Origin: Deferrisomatales bacterium
Lineage (GTDB): Bacteria > Desulfobacterota > Deferrisomatia > Deferrisomatales > Deferrisomataceae
DNA: 55,933 bases
Direction: 5' to 3'
Assembly (NCBI GenBank): GCA_024277875.1
Contig: JAJRUI010000118.1
Location: 1-55,933 of the forward strand
Below, piece after piece: positions 15,814 to 25,778 of this stretch. The first letter of the stretch is position 1; each line of letters opens with the position of its first letter. The translations under genes were made by a program, and so were the position numbers. The notes below the pieces were generated by a model. The model saw only the letters and a program-made list of their open reading frames with translations. It was not told the DNA's origin and ran no database searches.

Positions 15814-17165
15814 GGATCCCCCTGGCCGAGGCCGCGTCCGCCACGAACGCCCGGGTGTCCGGCCCGGCCCCGCCCGGCCTGGTGTTCGAGCGGGTGGGCA
15901 CCGACACCCGGCACCTCGCGCCGGGCAGCCTGTTCGTGGCCCTGGCCGGACCGCGCCACGACGGCCACGACCACGTGGCCGAGGCGTGGTCGGCAGGGGC
16001 CGCCGGGGTGGTGGTCCACCGGCCGGTACCCCCGGGCCCCGGCCCGGTGCTCCGGGTGGCGGACACCCTGGACGCCCTGGGCGCCCTGGGCCGGTGGGTG
16101 CGGGAGGCCGTGGACCTGCGCGTGGTTGCGGTTACCGGTAGCGCGGGCAAGACCACCACGAAGGAGTTGATCGCGGTCGTGCTGCGAGCGGCGGGGCTGC
16201 GCACCCTCCAGACCCCGGGAAACTGGAACAACCGGGTGGGGCTGCCCCTGACCCTTCTCGGTGCGGCCGGGGACGAACAGGTCGCGGTACTGGAGTTGGG
16301 GGTGAGCGAGCGGGGGGAGATGGCGTGCCTTGCAGACGTTGCCCGGCCGGACGTGGCCGTGATCACGGGCGTGGGCGTGTGCCACACCGAGGGGCTCGGG
16401 GGGGTCGAAGGGGTGGCTGCGGAGAAGTTGCGGATCGCCGGCGGGTTGCGGCCCGGCGGCACCCTGGTGGTGCCGGCCGGCGAGCCGCTGCTCCGGCCCC
16501 CGGCAAACACCCGGTGTGTCACGTTCGGCTGGGACGAGACCGCCGACCTGCGGGGGGAGGCGTACGAAAACCGGGGTGCGGACGGCAGCGCGTTCCGGGT
16601 GGCCGGTCGCCGGGTGCGGCTCCCCCTGCCGGGACGCCACAACGCGTCCAACGCCCTGGCTGCCCTGGCCGCGGTCGAGGCCCTCGGGGTGGCGTGGGCG
16701 CCCGGCGCGGAAGCGCTCGACCAGGTGGCCGTGCCGTCCCTGCGGGGCGAGATCCGCCGGTCGGCCAAGGGGGTCCGGTTCGTGGTGGACTGCTACAACG
16801 CGAACCCCCAGGCGGTGGAGGCGGCCCTGGAGACCCTTTCGGACCTGGCGGGCCCGGCCCGCCGGGTGGCCGTCCTGGGGGAGATGCGGGAACTGGGAGC
16901 CCTGTGCGATGAAGGGCACGCGCAGGTGGGCCGCACGGCCGCGCGGCTGGGGGTGGACGAACTGCACCTGCTCGGCAGGGCCACGGCCGCAGCCCGGGAC
17001 GCGGCCACGGCCGGGGGCCTGCCCCCGGACCGGGTGTGGCTCTACGAGGACCGGGACACCCTGGCCGCGGCCCTGGCCCTGCGGCTGCGGCCGGGCGACT
17101 GGGTGCTGGTCAAGGGGAGCCGGGCCCTGGGCCTGGAAACCGTGGTCGAACGGTTGGGGGCGTGA
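15810..17165 (+). CDS. murF: UDP-MurNAc-tripeptide:D-Ala-D-Ala ligase MurF
   Basis: This 451-residue protein shows the Mur ligase order: N-terminal substrate domain, ATP loop [10 protein letters not shown] near residue 110, central domain with [13 protein letters not shown] and [10 protein letters not shown], and C-terminal domain with [14 protein letters not shown]. It attaches D-Ala-D-Ala to the tripeptide precursor in the cytoplasm. It starts at GTG 15810, overlapping the murE stop, and the stop shares one base with the mraY ATG. The D-Ala-D-Ala comes from Ddl, encoded further down the operon. Confidence 0.93.
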   Translation: MRIPLAEAASATNARVSGPAPPGLVFERVGTDTRHLAPGSLFVALAGPRHDGHDHVAEAWSAGAAGVVVHRPVPPGPGPVLRVADTLDALGALGRWVREAVDLRVVAVTGSAGKTTTKELIAVVLRAAGLRTLQTPGNWNNRVGLPLTLLGAAGDEQVAVLELGVSERGEMACLADVARPDVAVITGVGVCHTEGLGGVEGVAAEKLRIAGGLRPGGTLVVPAGEPLLRPPANTRCVTFGWDETADLRGEAYENRGADGSAFRVAGRRVRLPLPGRHNASNALAALAAVEALGVAWAPGAEALDQVAVPSLRGEIRRSAKGVRFVVDCYNANPQAVEAALETLSDLAGPARRVAVLGEMRELGALCDEGHAQVGRTAARLGVDELHLLGRATAAARDAATAGGLPPDRVWLYEDRDTLAAALALRLRPGDWVLVKGSRALGLETVVERLGA

Positions 17166-18241
17166 TGCTGTACCGTTTCCTGTACGCGCTGCACGACACC
17201 TACGGCGTCTTCAACGTGTTCCGGTACATCACGTTCCGGGCCGTCCTGGGGATGCTGACGGCGCTGCTGATCGCCCTGGTGCTCGGGCCGGCCGTGATCC
17301 GGGGCCTGAAGCGCCTGCGGGTGGGCCAGTCCGTTCGCGGAGACGGGCCCGAGCGGCACCTCCAGAAGGAGGGCACGCCGACCATGGGCGGGGTCCTGAT
17401 CCTGCTCGGGGTGGCCGTGGGCACGGTGGCGTGGGCCGACCCGGCCGAGCCCTCGGTGTGGCTGGTGCTGCTGGTCACCCTCGGGTTCGGCGCGGTGGGG
17501 TTCGCGGACGACTACCTCAAGGTGGTCCGCCGCAACAGCCATGGCCTGTCCGCCCGGGTCAAGTTCTGGTCGCTGGTGGCCGTGGCCGCCGTGGGGTGCG
17601 GCGCCCTGTGGGCCATGCCCGGGTTCGACACCCGGCTGGCCGTGCCGTTCTTCAAGAACCTCCGGCCCGACCTGGGCGCGCTCTACGTGCCGTTCGCGGT
17701 GTTCGTGGTGGTGGGCGCGGGCAACGCGGTGAACCTGACCGACGGCCTGGACGGCCTCGCGATCGGCCCGGTGATCACCGCCAGCCTCACGTACCTGGTG
17801 TTCACCTACGCGGCCGGCCACGCCCGGATCGCCGAGTACCTGCAGATCCCGTACGTGCCCGGGGCCGGGGAACTGGCCGTGTTCTGCGGCGCCATGGCCG
17901 GCGCGGCCCTGGGTTTCCTCTGGTACAACGCGTACCCGGCCCAGGTGTTCATGGGGGACGTGGGCAGCCTGTCCCTGGGCGGCGCCTTGGGCATGGCCGC
18001 GGTGGTGAGCAAGTTCGAGTTCGTGCTGGCCGTGGTGGGTGGCGTGTTCGTGCTCGAGACCCTGAGCGTGGTGCTCCAGGTGGCGTCCTACAAGACCCGG
18101 CGCAAGCGGATCTTCCGGATGGCGCCGATCCACCACCACTTCGAACTCAAGGGGTGGGCCGAGCCCAAGATCATCGTCCGGTTCTGGATCATCTCGATCA
18201 TCCTGGCGCTCCTGGGGCTCGCCACCCTGAAGTTGAGGTGA
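17165..18241 (+). CDS. mraY: Phospho-MurNAc-pentapeptide transferase MraY
   Basis: This 358-residue, roughly ten-helix membrane enzyme transfers phospho-MurNAc-pentapeptide to undecaprenyl phosphate, making lipid I. Diagnostic motifs are KEGTPTMGG near residue 70, GFADDYLKV near 115 with the Mg-binding aspartates, NLTDGLDGL near 188 and the histidine-rich [10 protein letters not shown] near 320. The ATG overlaps the murF stop by one base; a GTG three bases earlier is possible. It is followed 3 bases later by murD. Confidence 0.95.
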   Translation: MLYRFLYALHDTYGVFNVFRYITFRAVLGMLTALLIALVLGPAVIRGLKRLRVGQSVRGDGPERHLQKEGTPTMGGVLILLGVAVGTVAWADPAEPSVWLVLLVTLGFGAVGFADDYLKVVRRNSHGLSARVKFWSLVAVAAVGCGALWAMPGFDTRLAVPFFKNLRPDLGALYVPFAVFVVVGAGNAVNLTDGLDGLAIGPVITASLTYLVFTYAAGHARIAEYLQIPYVPGAGELAVFCGAMAGAALGFLWYNAYPAQVFMGDVGSLSLGGALGMAAVVSKFEFVLAVVGGVFVLETLSVVLQVASYKTRRKRIFRMAPIHHHFELKGWAEPKIIVRFWIISIILALLGLATLKLR

Positions 18242-18244
18242 CCG

Positions 18245-19606
18245 GTGGACGTGGCCGGCCAGCGGTTTGCGGTGCTGGGTGCCGGCGCGAGCGGCCGCGC
18301 CGCCGCCCGGTTCCTGCGCGACCGCGGGGCCCGGGTGGACCTGTGGGACGACGCGCCCCGGGATCGGCTGGACCCGGGGGTGGACGACCTGGAGCGGTCG
18401 GGGGTGCGTGTGGCGCCGGCCGGGGCCCGGCTCGATCCGCAGCGGTACGACGGGGCCGTGGTGAGCCCGGGGATCCCCGGCGAGCACCCCGGCGCGGCCG
18501 CCCTGGGCGCGGCCGGGGTCCAGGTGATCGGCGAGGTGGAGCTGGCGTGGCGGTTCCTGGACGCGCCCGTGATCGCGGTGACCGGGACCAACGGCAAGAC
18601 CACCGTGACCGAGCTGGTGGGCCGGGTCCTCCGGGCGGCCGGGCTGCGGGTGTTCGTGGGGGGCAACGTGGGCACGCCCCTGGTGGAGGCCGTCGGGGGG
18701 GCGTGGGACTGGGTGGTGGCCGAGGTGTCCAGCTTCCAACTCGACACCGCGCCCACCCTGCGGCCCCGGGTCGCGGTGCTCCTGAACGTGACCGAGGACC
18801 ACCTGGACCGGCACGGCGGTCTCGCGGCGTACCGGGCGGCCAAGGCCCGCATCTTCGCGAACCAGGGGCCCGGGGACGCGGCCGTGGTGAACGCGGACGA
18901 CCCGGGCGCGTGGTCGGTGGACCCGGGCCGGGGCACGGTGCTGGCGTACTCGGTCGAGGCGGCCCGGCCGGCCGGGGCGTGGGCCGAGGGGGACGACGTG
19001 GTGCTGTGCCTGCCCGGCCGGGACGGGGTGCGGGTGCCCCGGGGCGACCTGGCCCTGGCGGGCGGCCACAACCTGGGCAACGCCCTGGCCGCGTGGCTCG
19101 CCGCTGCCTGGGCCGGGGTCGCGCCGGCCCGCGCGTGGGACACGATCCGGCGGTTTCCCGGGCTACCCCACCGGTATCAGGAGTTCCTGGCGTGGTGCGG
19201 GGTCCGTTTCGTGGACGACTCCAAGGCCACCAACGTGGACGCGGCCGTCCGGGCGCTGGAGACGGCGGACGGGCCCGTGGTCTGGGTGGCCGGCGGGTCG
19301 GACAAGGCTGCGGAGTTCTCGCCCCTGGCCCGGGCGGCCCGGGGCCGGGTCCGGGCCGCGGTGCTGGTGGGGGAAACGGCGCGGGCGCTGGAGCGGGCGC
19401 TGGCCGGGGCGGTCCCGACCACGGTGGTGGCGGGGTGGCCCGAGGCCGTGGCCCGGGCGGTGGACGTGGCCCGGCCCGGGGACACGGTGCTCCTGTCCCC
19501 GGCGTCGGCCAGTTTCGACCGGTTTTCCGGCTACGCCGAACGAGGCCGGGCGTTCCAGGAATGGTGCCGGCAGGAGACCCGAAAACGTGACCGAGCAGGC
19601 CGATAA
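18245..19606 (+). CDS. murD: UDP-MurNAc-L-Ala:D-Glu ligase MurD
   Basis: This 453-residue Mur ligase has an N-terminal Rossmann-like domain (VLGAGASGRAAARFL), the ATP loop GTNGKTT near residue 118, the central domain (NVTEDHLDRHG) and a C-terminal domain with FVDDSKATNVDA and LSPASASFDRF. It adds D-glutamate to UDP-MurNAc-L-Ala. It starts at GTG 18245. Its 3' end overlaps ftsW by 20 bases, the longest overlap in the operon, which implies tightly coupled translation. Confidence 0.94.
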   Translation: MDVAGQRFAVLGAGASGRAAARFLRDRGARVDLWDDAPRDRLDPGVDDLERSGVRVAPAGARLDPQRYDGAVVSPGIPGEHPGAAALGAAGVQVIGEVELAWRFLDAPVIAVTGTNGKTTVTELVGRVLRAAGLRVFVGGNVGTPLVEAVGGAWDWVVAEVSSFQLDTAPTLRPRVAVLLNVTEDHLDRHGGLAAYRAAKARIFANQGPGDAAVVNADDPGAWSVDPGRGTVLAYSVEAARPAGAWAEGDDVVLCLPGRDGVRVPRGDLALAGGHNLGNALAAWLAAAWAGVAPARAWDTIRRFPGLPHRYQEFLAWCGVRFVDDSKATNVDAAVRALETADGPVVWVAGGSDKAAEFSPLARAARGRVRAAVLVGETARALERALAGAVPTTVVAGWPEAVARAVDVARPGDTVLLSPASASFDRFSGYAERGRAFQEWCRQETRKRDRAGR

Positions 19607-20711
19607 CTTCCCGGGGCGCCCGGACTGGGTGCTGGTCTCTGCGGCCCTCCTGCTGGCCGGGATCGGCCTGGTGCTGGTGTACTCCACGGCCTCTCCCCTG
19701 GGTTTCGGGCGGGAAGGAACGGACGCGGCAGCGTACCTGAAGCGGTCGGCAGCGTACGCCGTGCTCGGGGTCGGCGCGATGGCGGCCGCCCTGCGGGTGA
19801 GGCCCGAGTCGCTGGCCCGGTGGGCCTACCCCCTGCTGGGCGCGGCCCTGGTGCTCCTGGCCCTGCCGTGGGTGCCCGGTGTGGGGGTCGAGGTCAAGGG
19901 CGCCCACCGGTGGGTGCGCCTGGGGCCGCTGGGGTTCCAGCCGTCCGAGGTGGCCAAGCTGGTCCTGGTGGTGTTCCTGGCCAGCAACCTGGCCAAGCGC
20001 GGAGACCGGATCCGCAGTTTCGGGTACGGGTACCTGCCCGCCGTGCTGATCCCGGGGGTGCTGGTGCTGCTCGTCCTGGCCGAGCCCGACCTGGGCACGG
20101 CCGCGCTGTTGGCGGGGGTCGTGCTGGTCGTGGCGTACGTGGCCGGGGTCCGGGTGCGCCACCTGGTCGCGGGACTCGTGCCCGTGGTGCCGGTGGCGGT
20201 GTACCTGCTGTGGTTCGTGCCGTTCCGGCGGGAACGGATCCTGGCGTTCCTGGATCCGTGGGCCCACGCCACCGGCGCCGGGTTCCAGCTGGTCCAGAGC
20301 CTGCTGGCGTTCGGCGCGGGCGGGTGGTGGGGGGTCGGGCTGGGCGCTGGCCGGCAGAAGCTGTACTACCTGCCCGAGGCCCACACCGACTTCATCCTGA
20401 GCGTGTGGGCGGAGGAGCGCGGACTGGTGGGGATCGCGCTGGTGCTCGGCCTGTTCGCCCTGCTCGTGTGGCGCGGGCTGCGGATCGCGTGGCGCCAGCA
20501 GGACCCGTACCGGCGGCTCCTGGCTACCGGGATCACGGCGTGGCTCGGGCTCCAGGCCGGCCTGAACGCGCTGGTGGTCACCGGGTGCCTGCCCACCAAG
20601 GGGATCCCGCTGCCGTTCCTGTCCTACGGCGGGACCGGGCTGGTGGTGAGCCTGGCCGCGACGGGGCTGCTGGCCGGCCTGGGGCGGGAGGGCCCCGGGT
20701 GCGCCTCCTGA
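19587..20711 (+). CDS. ftsW: Septal peptidoglycan polymerase FtsW
   Basis: This 374-residue SEDS-family glycosyltransferase has about ten membrane helices. The conserved periplasmic segment KGAHRWVRLGPLGFQPSE is near residue 102, VLAEPDLGTAALL near 160, and FILSVWAEERGLVG and GIPLPFLSYGGTGLV toward the C-terminus. It polymerises lipid II at the septum with FtsI. It starts at GTG 19587 inside the end of murD. The stop overlaps murG. Confidence 0.94.
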   Translation: MTEQADNFPGRPDWVLVSAALLLAGIGLVLVYSTASPLGFGREGTDAAAYLKRSAAYAVLGVGAMAAALRVRPESLARWAYPLLGAALVLLALPWVPGVGVEVKGAHRWVRLGPLGFQPSEVAKLVLVVFLASNLAKRGDRIRSFGYGYLPAVLIPGVLVLLVLAEPDLGTAALLAGVVLVVAYVAGVRVRHLVAGLVPVVPVAVYLLWFVPFRRERILAFLDPWAHATGAGFQLVQSLLAFGAGGWWGVGLGAGRQKLYYLPEAHTDFILSVWAEERGLVGIALVLGLFALLVWRGLRIAWRQQDPYRRLLATGITAWLGLQAGLNALVVTGCLPTKGIPLPFLSYGGTGLVVSLAATGLLAGLGREGPGCAS

Positions 20712-21769
20712 TCGCCGGGGGCGGCACCGGCGGGCACCTGTACCCCGGCGTGGCCGTGGCCCGGGAGTGGCTCGAAAGGGGGGCGGACCAGGAGGTGTTG
20801 TTCGCGGGAACCGACCGGGGGCTGGAGGCCCGGGTGCTCCCGTCCCTGGGACTGCCGCTGGAAACGGTGCGGTCGGCCGGGGTGGTCGGCCGCGGAACCG
20901 TGGCCCGGATCCGGGCGGCCGGGCAGCTGGCCCTGGGGCTGAAAGACGCGCTCGGGGTGGTCCGCCGGTTCCGGCCGGCGGTGTGCCTGGGCGTGGGCGG
21001 CTACGCGTCGTTCCCCGTGGTGGTGGCCGCGCTGCTGGCCCGGGTTCCCGCCGCGGTCCAGGAGCAGAACGCGTGGCCCGGCCTGGCCAACCGGGTGCTG
21101 GCCCGCTGGGTCCGGCGGGTGTACGCGGGGATGGACGCGGCCCTGGGACACCTGCCTGCGGACCGGACCCGGGTGACGGGCAACCCCCTGCGGCCGGAGT
21201 TCCGGGACGCGGCGGCCTACGTCCCACCCGGGCCCGGGGAGCCCGCCCGGGTCCTGGTGGTGGGCGGCAGCCAGGGCGCCCGGTTCCTGAACGAGGTCGT
21301 GCCGGCGGCCGTGGCCCGGCTGGCCCGGCCGGTGACGGTGGTCCACCAGGCCGGCCGGGCCGGTGCGGAAGCCGTGCGGGCCCGGTACGGCGATCGGCCC
21401 GGGGTGCGGGTGACGGCGTACCTCGAAGACATCCGGGCGGCCTACGCGGGCGCCCACCTGGTGGTGGCCCGGGCCGGTGCCCTCACCGTGGCCGAACTGG
21501 CAGCTGTGGGGCGGCCCGCCGTGCTGGTGCCGTACCCCCACGCGGCCGGGGACCACCAGAGCGCCAACGCCCGGGCAGCCCAGGAGGCGGGAGCGGCCCG
21601 GTGGGTAGCCCAGGCCGGGTGCGAGCCGGCCAGCCTGGCCGCCGTGCTCGACGAGTTGTTGGCCGCGCCGGAACGCCTGTCCGGGATGGCCCGGGCCGCG
21701 GCCGCGTCGGCCCCGAGGGACGCGGCGGGGGTGATCGTGGACGACCTGCTGTCCCTCGCCGCGGGTTGA
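20699..21769 (+). CDS. murG: UDP-GlcNAc:lipid I GlcNAc transferase MurG
   Basis: This 356-residue GT-B glycosyltransferase makes lipid II from lipid I on the inner face of the membrane. The N-terminal glycine loop [13 protein letters not shown] is at about residue 5, [11 protein letters not shown] near 98, [11 protein letters not shown] near 121, the linker [11 protein letters not shown] near 190 and the UDP-GlcNAc binding region [32 protein letters not shown] near 257. GTG 20699 overlaps the ftsW stop by 13 bases. Confidence 0.94.
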   Translation: MRLLIAGGGTGGHLYPGVAVAREWLERGADQEVLFAGTDRGLEARVLPSLGLPLETVRSAGVVGRGTVARIRAAGQLALGLKDALGVVRRFRPAVCLGVGGYASFPVVVAALLARVPAAVQEQNAWPGLANRVLARWVRRVYAGMDAALGHLPADRTRVTGNPLRPEFRDAAAYVPPGPGEPARVLVVGGSQGARFLNEVVPAAVARLARPVTVVHQAGRAGAEAVRARYGDRPGVRVTAYLEDIRAAYAGAHLVVARAGALTVAELAAVGRPAVLVPYPHAAGDHQSANARAAQEAGAARWVAQAGCEPASLAAVLDELLAAPERLSGMARAAAASAPRDAAGVIVDDLLSLAAG

Positions 21770-21800
21770 CGGCCGGGACCCCGTTTCGAGCCGAGGAGCC

Positions 21801-23174
21801 ATGTACCGGAAGAACCAGCACATCCACTTTGTGGGGATCGGCGGGATCGGCATGAGCGGGATCGCCGAGGTCCTGCTCAACCTCGGGTACCGGGTCAGCG
21901 GTTCGGACCTGCGGGCGTCCCCGGCCACCCAGCGCCTCGCCAGGCTCGGGGCCCGGGTGGAGATCGGCCACCGGCCCGGCAACCTGGGGGACGCTTCGGT
22001 GGTCGTGACGTCGTCGGCGGTCGGGCCCGACAACCCCGAGGTGGTCGAGGCGCTGCGAAGGCTGGTCCCGGTGATCCCCCGGGCCGAGATGCTGGCCGAA
22101 CTGATGCGCATGAAGTACGCCGTGGCCGTGGCCGGCGCCCACGGCAAGACCACCACCACCTCGATGGTGGCCGCGGTGCTGTCCGAGGCAGGGCTGGACC
22201 CCACGGTGGTGGTGGGCGGCCGGCTGCGCAGCCTGGGCACCAACGCCCGTCTCGGACAGGGCGAGTTTCTGGTGGCCGAGGCCGACGAGAGCGACGGCAG
22301 CTTCCTGGTCCTCGCGCCCACGGTGGCGGTGATCACCAACATCGACCGGGAGCACATGGACCACTACCGGGATGAGGCGGCCCTGGACGACGCATTCGTG
22401 AACTTCGCCAACAAGGTGCCGTTCTACGGCGCGGTGGTGGCGTGCCTGGACGACGCCCGGGTCCAGGCGGTGCTGCCCCGGATCCGCAAGCGCACCGTGA
22501 CCTACGGCCTGTCCGCCCAGGCCGACCTGTCGGCCCGGCACGTGGTTGCCGCACGGGGCCGTACCCGGTTCCAGGTCCTGGTGGCCGGAGAGCCCGTGGG
22601 AGACGTGGACCTGGGGGTTCCGGGCCAGCACAACGTGCTCAACGGCCTGGCCGCGGTGGCCGTGGCGATCGAACTGGACGTGGCGCCGGCCGTGGCGTGC
22701 CGCGCCCTGAGCGGGTTCCAGGGGGTGGAACGGCGCAGCCAGGTGGTGGGCGAGGCGGGAGGGGTGCTCGTGATGGACGACTACGCCCACCACCCCACCG
22801 AGATCCAGGCGGTGCTGGGAGCGCTGCGCCAGGCCTACGACCGGCGGGTGGTGGCCGTGTTCCAGCCCCACCGGTTCAGCCGCACCCGGGATCTGTTCGA
22901 CCGGTTTCTCACGGCGTTCTACGGTGCGGACGCCGTGGTGGTCACCGACATCTACCCGGCCGGCGAACCCCCCCTGGAGGGGGTCGACGCCAGCGCCCTG
23001 GTGGACGGGATCCGCACCCACGGCCACCGGGACGTGGCGCTGGTCCCTGCCGGCGATGACCTGGCCGCGGCCGTGGCTGACCGGCTCCGGCCCGGCGACC
23101 TGGTGGTCACCCTGGGCGCGGGCAACATCTGGCAGACCGGCCGGGAACTCCTGCGCCGCCTGCAAGGAGGGTGA
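21801..23174 (+). CDS. murC: UDP-MurNAc:L-Ala ligase MurC
   Basis: This 457-residue ligase adds the first amino acid to UDP-MurNAc. Features are the N-terminal [16 protein letters not shown], the ATP loop [10 protein letters not shown] near residue 113, EADESDGSF near 155, [10 protein letters not shown] near 174 and the C-terminal [10 protein letters not shown] and [12 protein letters not shown] 21801 follows GAGGAG. The gene ends in AGGAGG, which serves as the ribosome site for murB. Confidence 0.95.
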   Translation: MYRKNQHIHFVGIGGIGMSGIAEVLLNLGYRVSGSDLRASPATQRLARLGARVEIGHRPGNLGDASVVVTSSAVGPDNPEVVEALRRLVPVIPRAEMLAELMRMKYAVAVAGAHGKTTTTSMVAAVLSEAGLDPTVVVGGRLRSLGTNARLGQGEFLVAEADESDGSFLVLAPTVAVITNIDREHMDHYRDEAALDDAFVNFANKVPFYGAVVACLDDARVQAVLPRIRKRTVTYGLSAQADLSARHVVAARGRTRFQVLVAGEPVGDVDLGVPGQHNVLNGLAAVAVAIELDVAPAVACRALSGFQGVERRSQVVGEAGGVLVMDDYAHHPTEIQAVLGALRQAYDRRVVAVFQPHRFSRTRDLFDRFLTAFYGADAVVVTDIYPAGEPPLEGVDASALVDGIRTHGHRDVALVPAGDDLAAAVADRLRPGDLVVTLGAGNIWQTGRELLRRLQGG

Positions 23175-23176
23175 GC

Positions 23177-24130
23177 ATGGCGAGAACGGTTCTCGACGAG
23201 ATCCGGGAGAGCGTCCCGGCCCGGATGGAGCTGAACGTTCCCATGGCCGACCACACCACCCTCCGGGTGGGCGGGGCAGCGGACGTGGTGGTGTACCCCG
23301 AGGACCGGGACGCCCTGGCCCGGCTCCTGGGCCTGCTGGCCGCCCGGGATGTCCCGTGGATCGTCCTGGGCAACGGGTCGAACCTGGTGGTGCGGGACGG
23401 GGGCATCCGGGGCGCGGTGGTGTCCCTGGGCGACGGGTTCGACGCCGTTGAAGATCGGGGCGAGGACGGGGACGGCCGCCGGCTCGTCCGGGTGGAGGCC
23501 GGCGTGGGCCTGCGGCGGCTCGTCCGGTGGAGCGTGGACCAGGGGGTGGGCGGGTTCGAGTTCCTGGTGGGCATCCCCGGCTCGGTGGGGGGCGCCCTGG
23601 CCATGAACGCCGGAGCCTGGGAGGCCGAGATCGGCGATCGGGTCGAGGAGTTGGAGGTGCTCGTGCCCGGGGAGGGGCTCCGGCTCCTGTCTCGGGACGA
23701 ACTGGCGTTCCGGTACCGGGGCGTGGACCTGCCCGAAGGCGCAGTGGTGGTGGGCGCGATCCTGGCCGGCCAGCCGTCCGACCCCGAGCACGTGAAGGCC
23801 CGGGCCAAGGAGCTGTACCAGCGGCGGCGGGAGACCCAGCCCGTGGGCCGGCCCAGCGCGGGCAGCGTGTTTCGCAACCCGGCGTCCGGCCCCCCGGCCG
23901 GGTGGCTGATCGAGGACTGCGGGCTCAAGGGTGTGCGGGTCGGGGACGCGGAAGTGTCCCAGATCCACGCCAACTTCATCGTGAACGCGGGCCGGGCCAA
24001 GGCCAGCCACGTGGTGTCCCTGATCGGGATGATCCAGGAGCGGGTGTACGTCAACCACAAGGTGAAGCTCGAGACCGAGGTGCAGATCGTGGGGGACTGG
24101 GAAAAGGGCAAACTCCGGATCCAGGAGTAG
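23177..24130 (+). CDS. murB: UDP-N-acetylenolpyruvoylglucosamine reductase MurB
   Basis: This 317-residue flavoprotein reduces the enolpyruvyl group to make UDP-MurNAc with NADPH. It shows the FAD-binding segments HTTLRVGGAADVVVYP and VLGNGSNLVVRDGG, GIPGSVGGALAMNAGAWEAEI, and PSAGSVFRNP carrying the proton-donor serine. I prefer ATG 23177 to GTG 23171 because AGGAGG (23165-23170) would abut the GTG but sits 6 bases from the ATG. It lies 2 bases after murC. Confidence 0.94.
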   Translation: MARTVLDEIRESVPARMELNVPMADHTTLRVGGAADVVVYPEDRDALARLLGLLAARDVPWIVLGNGSNLVVRDGGIRGAVVSLGDGFDAVEDRGEDGDGRRLVRVEAGVGLRRLVRWSVDQGVGGFEFLVGIPGSVGGALAMNAGAWEAEIGDRVEELEVLVPGEGLRLLSRDELAFRYRGVDLPEGAVVVGAILAGQPSDPEHVKARAKELYQRRRETQPVGRPSAGSVFRNPASGPPAGWLIEDCGLKGVRVGDAEVSQIHANFIVNAGRAKASHVVSLIGMIQERVYVNHKVKLETEVQIVGDWEKGKLRIQE

Positions 24131-24133
24131 ACC

Positions 24134-25044
24134 ATGGCGACCGTGGTGGTGCTCAGGGGCGGACGGAGCGCAGAACGGGAGGTCAGCCTGAAGACCGGCC
24201 GGGCCGTGGAAGACGCCCTGGTCCGCCTGGGCCACCGGGTGGTGCCGATCGATCCCGGGCCGGACCTCGCCCGGCTCCTCGGGGACGCCGCCCGGACGCG
24301 GTGTTCGTGGCGCTCCACGGTCCCGGGGGTGAGGACGGCACGGTCCAGGGCCTGCTCGAGATCCTGGGGCTGCCGTACACCGGTTCCGGCGTGCTGGGCA
24401 GCGCCCTGGCCGCGGACAAGGTCCGGTCGAAGTGGGTGTTCGAGGCCGCCGGGATTCCCACCCCGGCGTTCCAGGTGCTGGAGCCCGGGGACGGCCCCGG
24501 CACGGTGGTCCTGCCCGCGCCGCTGGTCGCCAAACCGCCGGCCGAGGGCTCCACCATCGGGATCGCCGTGGCCCGGTGTGCCGGCGAGGTGGCCGAAGCG
24601 GTGGCCGTTGCCCGCAGGCACGATCCGCGGGTGCTGGTCGAGGCGTTCGTGGACGGCCGGGAGGTGACCCTGGGCGTGCTGGACGGCGAGCCCCTGCCGC
24701 TCGTCGAGATCGTGCCCGAGGGCGGGTTTTACGACTACGAGGCCAAGTACACGCCGGGCCGCACCCGGTACCTGTGCCCCGCCCCGGTGGAGCCGGCCGT
24801 GGCCCGGGCGTGCGAACGCGCCGGGTTGGCCGCGTACCGGGCGCTGGCCTGCTCTGGCGGCGCCCGGGTGGACCTGATGGTGGACCGGGTTGGCCGGCCG
24901 TGGGTGCTCGAGGTGAACACGATCCCGGGCATGACCCCCACGAGCCTGCTGCCCAAGGCGGCCGCGGCCGCGGGCCTGGGGTTCGACGGCTTGGTCCAGA
25001 AGCTCCTGGACGGGGCGCGGACCAAGACGGAGCTCGGCCGGTGA
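24134..25044 (+). pseudogene. ddl: D-alanine-D-alanine ligase, disrupted by a one-base frameshift
   Basis: The N-terminal part (MATVVVLRGGRSAEREVSLK) reads from ATG 24134, but the rest of the protein (PDAVFVALHGPGGEDGTVQG... to the TGA at 25042-25044) is in another frame. The switch lies near 24287-24294 in GCCGCCCGG: adding one C would give a continuous ligase of about 300 residues. The ATP-grasp parts (VAKPPAEGSTIGI, DLMVDRVGRPWVLEVNTIPGMT) are intact. Ddl makes the dipeptide used by MurF and is normally essential unless a second copy exists. Since everything around it is intact, a sequencing or assembly error in a C run is the likeliest explanation. ftsQ overlaps its end by 4 bases. Confidence 0.85.
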
Positions 25045-25778
25045 ACCGCCTGCACCCCCTGGGCGGGTTTCTCTGGGCCGCGGTGGCCGTGGCCCTGACC
25101 GCCGCCCTGTACGCCGGGTACCGGTCGACCCCGGACGTGACCTGGTTCGCGCTGCGGGAGATCCGCGTCGAGGGCAACGACCGTACGCCGGCCGCCGAGG
25201 TGGTGAGGGCCGCGGGACTGGCCGCGGGAACCCCGTTGTTCTCGGTGGACGTGGGCACTGTGCGCCGGTCGGTGGAGCGGTTGCCGTGGGTGCGCCGGGC
25301 CCGGGTGGTGCGCACCCTGCCGTCCACCGTCACCGTGGCGGTGGACGAGTGGGTGCCGGTGGCCTTGGTGCGCCTGGACCGGCTGTACTACCTGACCGGC
25401 GAGGGGCACGTGGTGCGGGCGCCCCTGGACCAGGGGCTGGACTTCCCGGTGGTGACCGGCCCGACCCGCGCCCAGCTGGCAGCCGGCCCGTGGCGGGAGG
25501 CGCTTCTGGGCGCCCTGGACCTGTTGGGGCGCAGGGGGATGGACGTGAGCGAGCTCCACGTGGACCCGGACACGGGCCTCACCGTGTACACGCCCGACAA
25601 CGGGGGTACGGGTATCCGGCTCGGGTTCGAGGGGTTCGAGGAGAAGCTCGCCCGCCTGGACCGCCTGCGCCGGCACCTGGACCGCCGGGGACGGGCCGCG
25701 TACGCGGTGAACCTGGACTACGCCGACAAGATCGTCGCCCGGCTCGTGCCGGTCCCGGTCGAGGAGCGGAAACGATGA
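25041..25778 (+). CDS. ftsQ: Cell division protein FtsQ
   Basis: This 245-residue bitopic protein has one membrane helix at about residues 9-26, a POTRA domain from about 38 (FALREIRVEGNDRTPAAEVVRAAG) and an FtsQ/DivIB domain (PWVRRARVVRTLPSTVTVAVDEWVPVA). It scaffolds the divisome in the periplasm. It starts at GTG 25041 inside the ddl stop (GTGA). The stop overlaps the ftsA ATG. Confidence 0.9.
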   Translation: MNRLHPLGGFLWAAVAVALTAALYAGYRSTPDVTWFALREIRVEGNDRTPAAEVVRAAGLAAGTPLFSVDVGTVRRSVERLPWVRRARVVRTLPSTVTVAVDEWVPVALVRLDRLYYLTGEGHVVRAPLDQGLDFPVVTGPTRAQLAAGPWREALLGALDLLGRRGMDVSELHVDPDTGLTVYTPDNGGTGIRLGFEGFEEKLARLDRLRRHLDRRGRAAYAVNLDYADKIVARLVPVPVEERKR

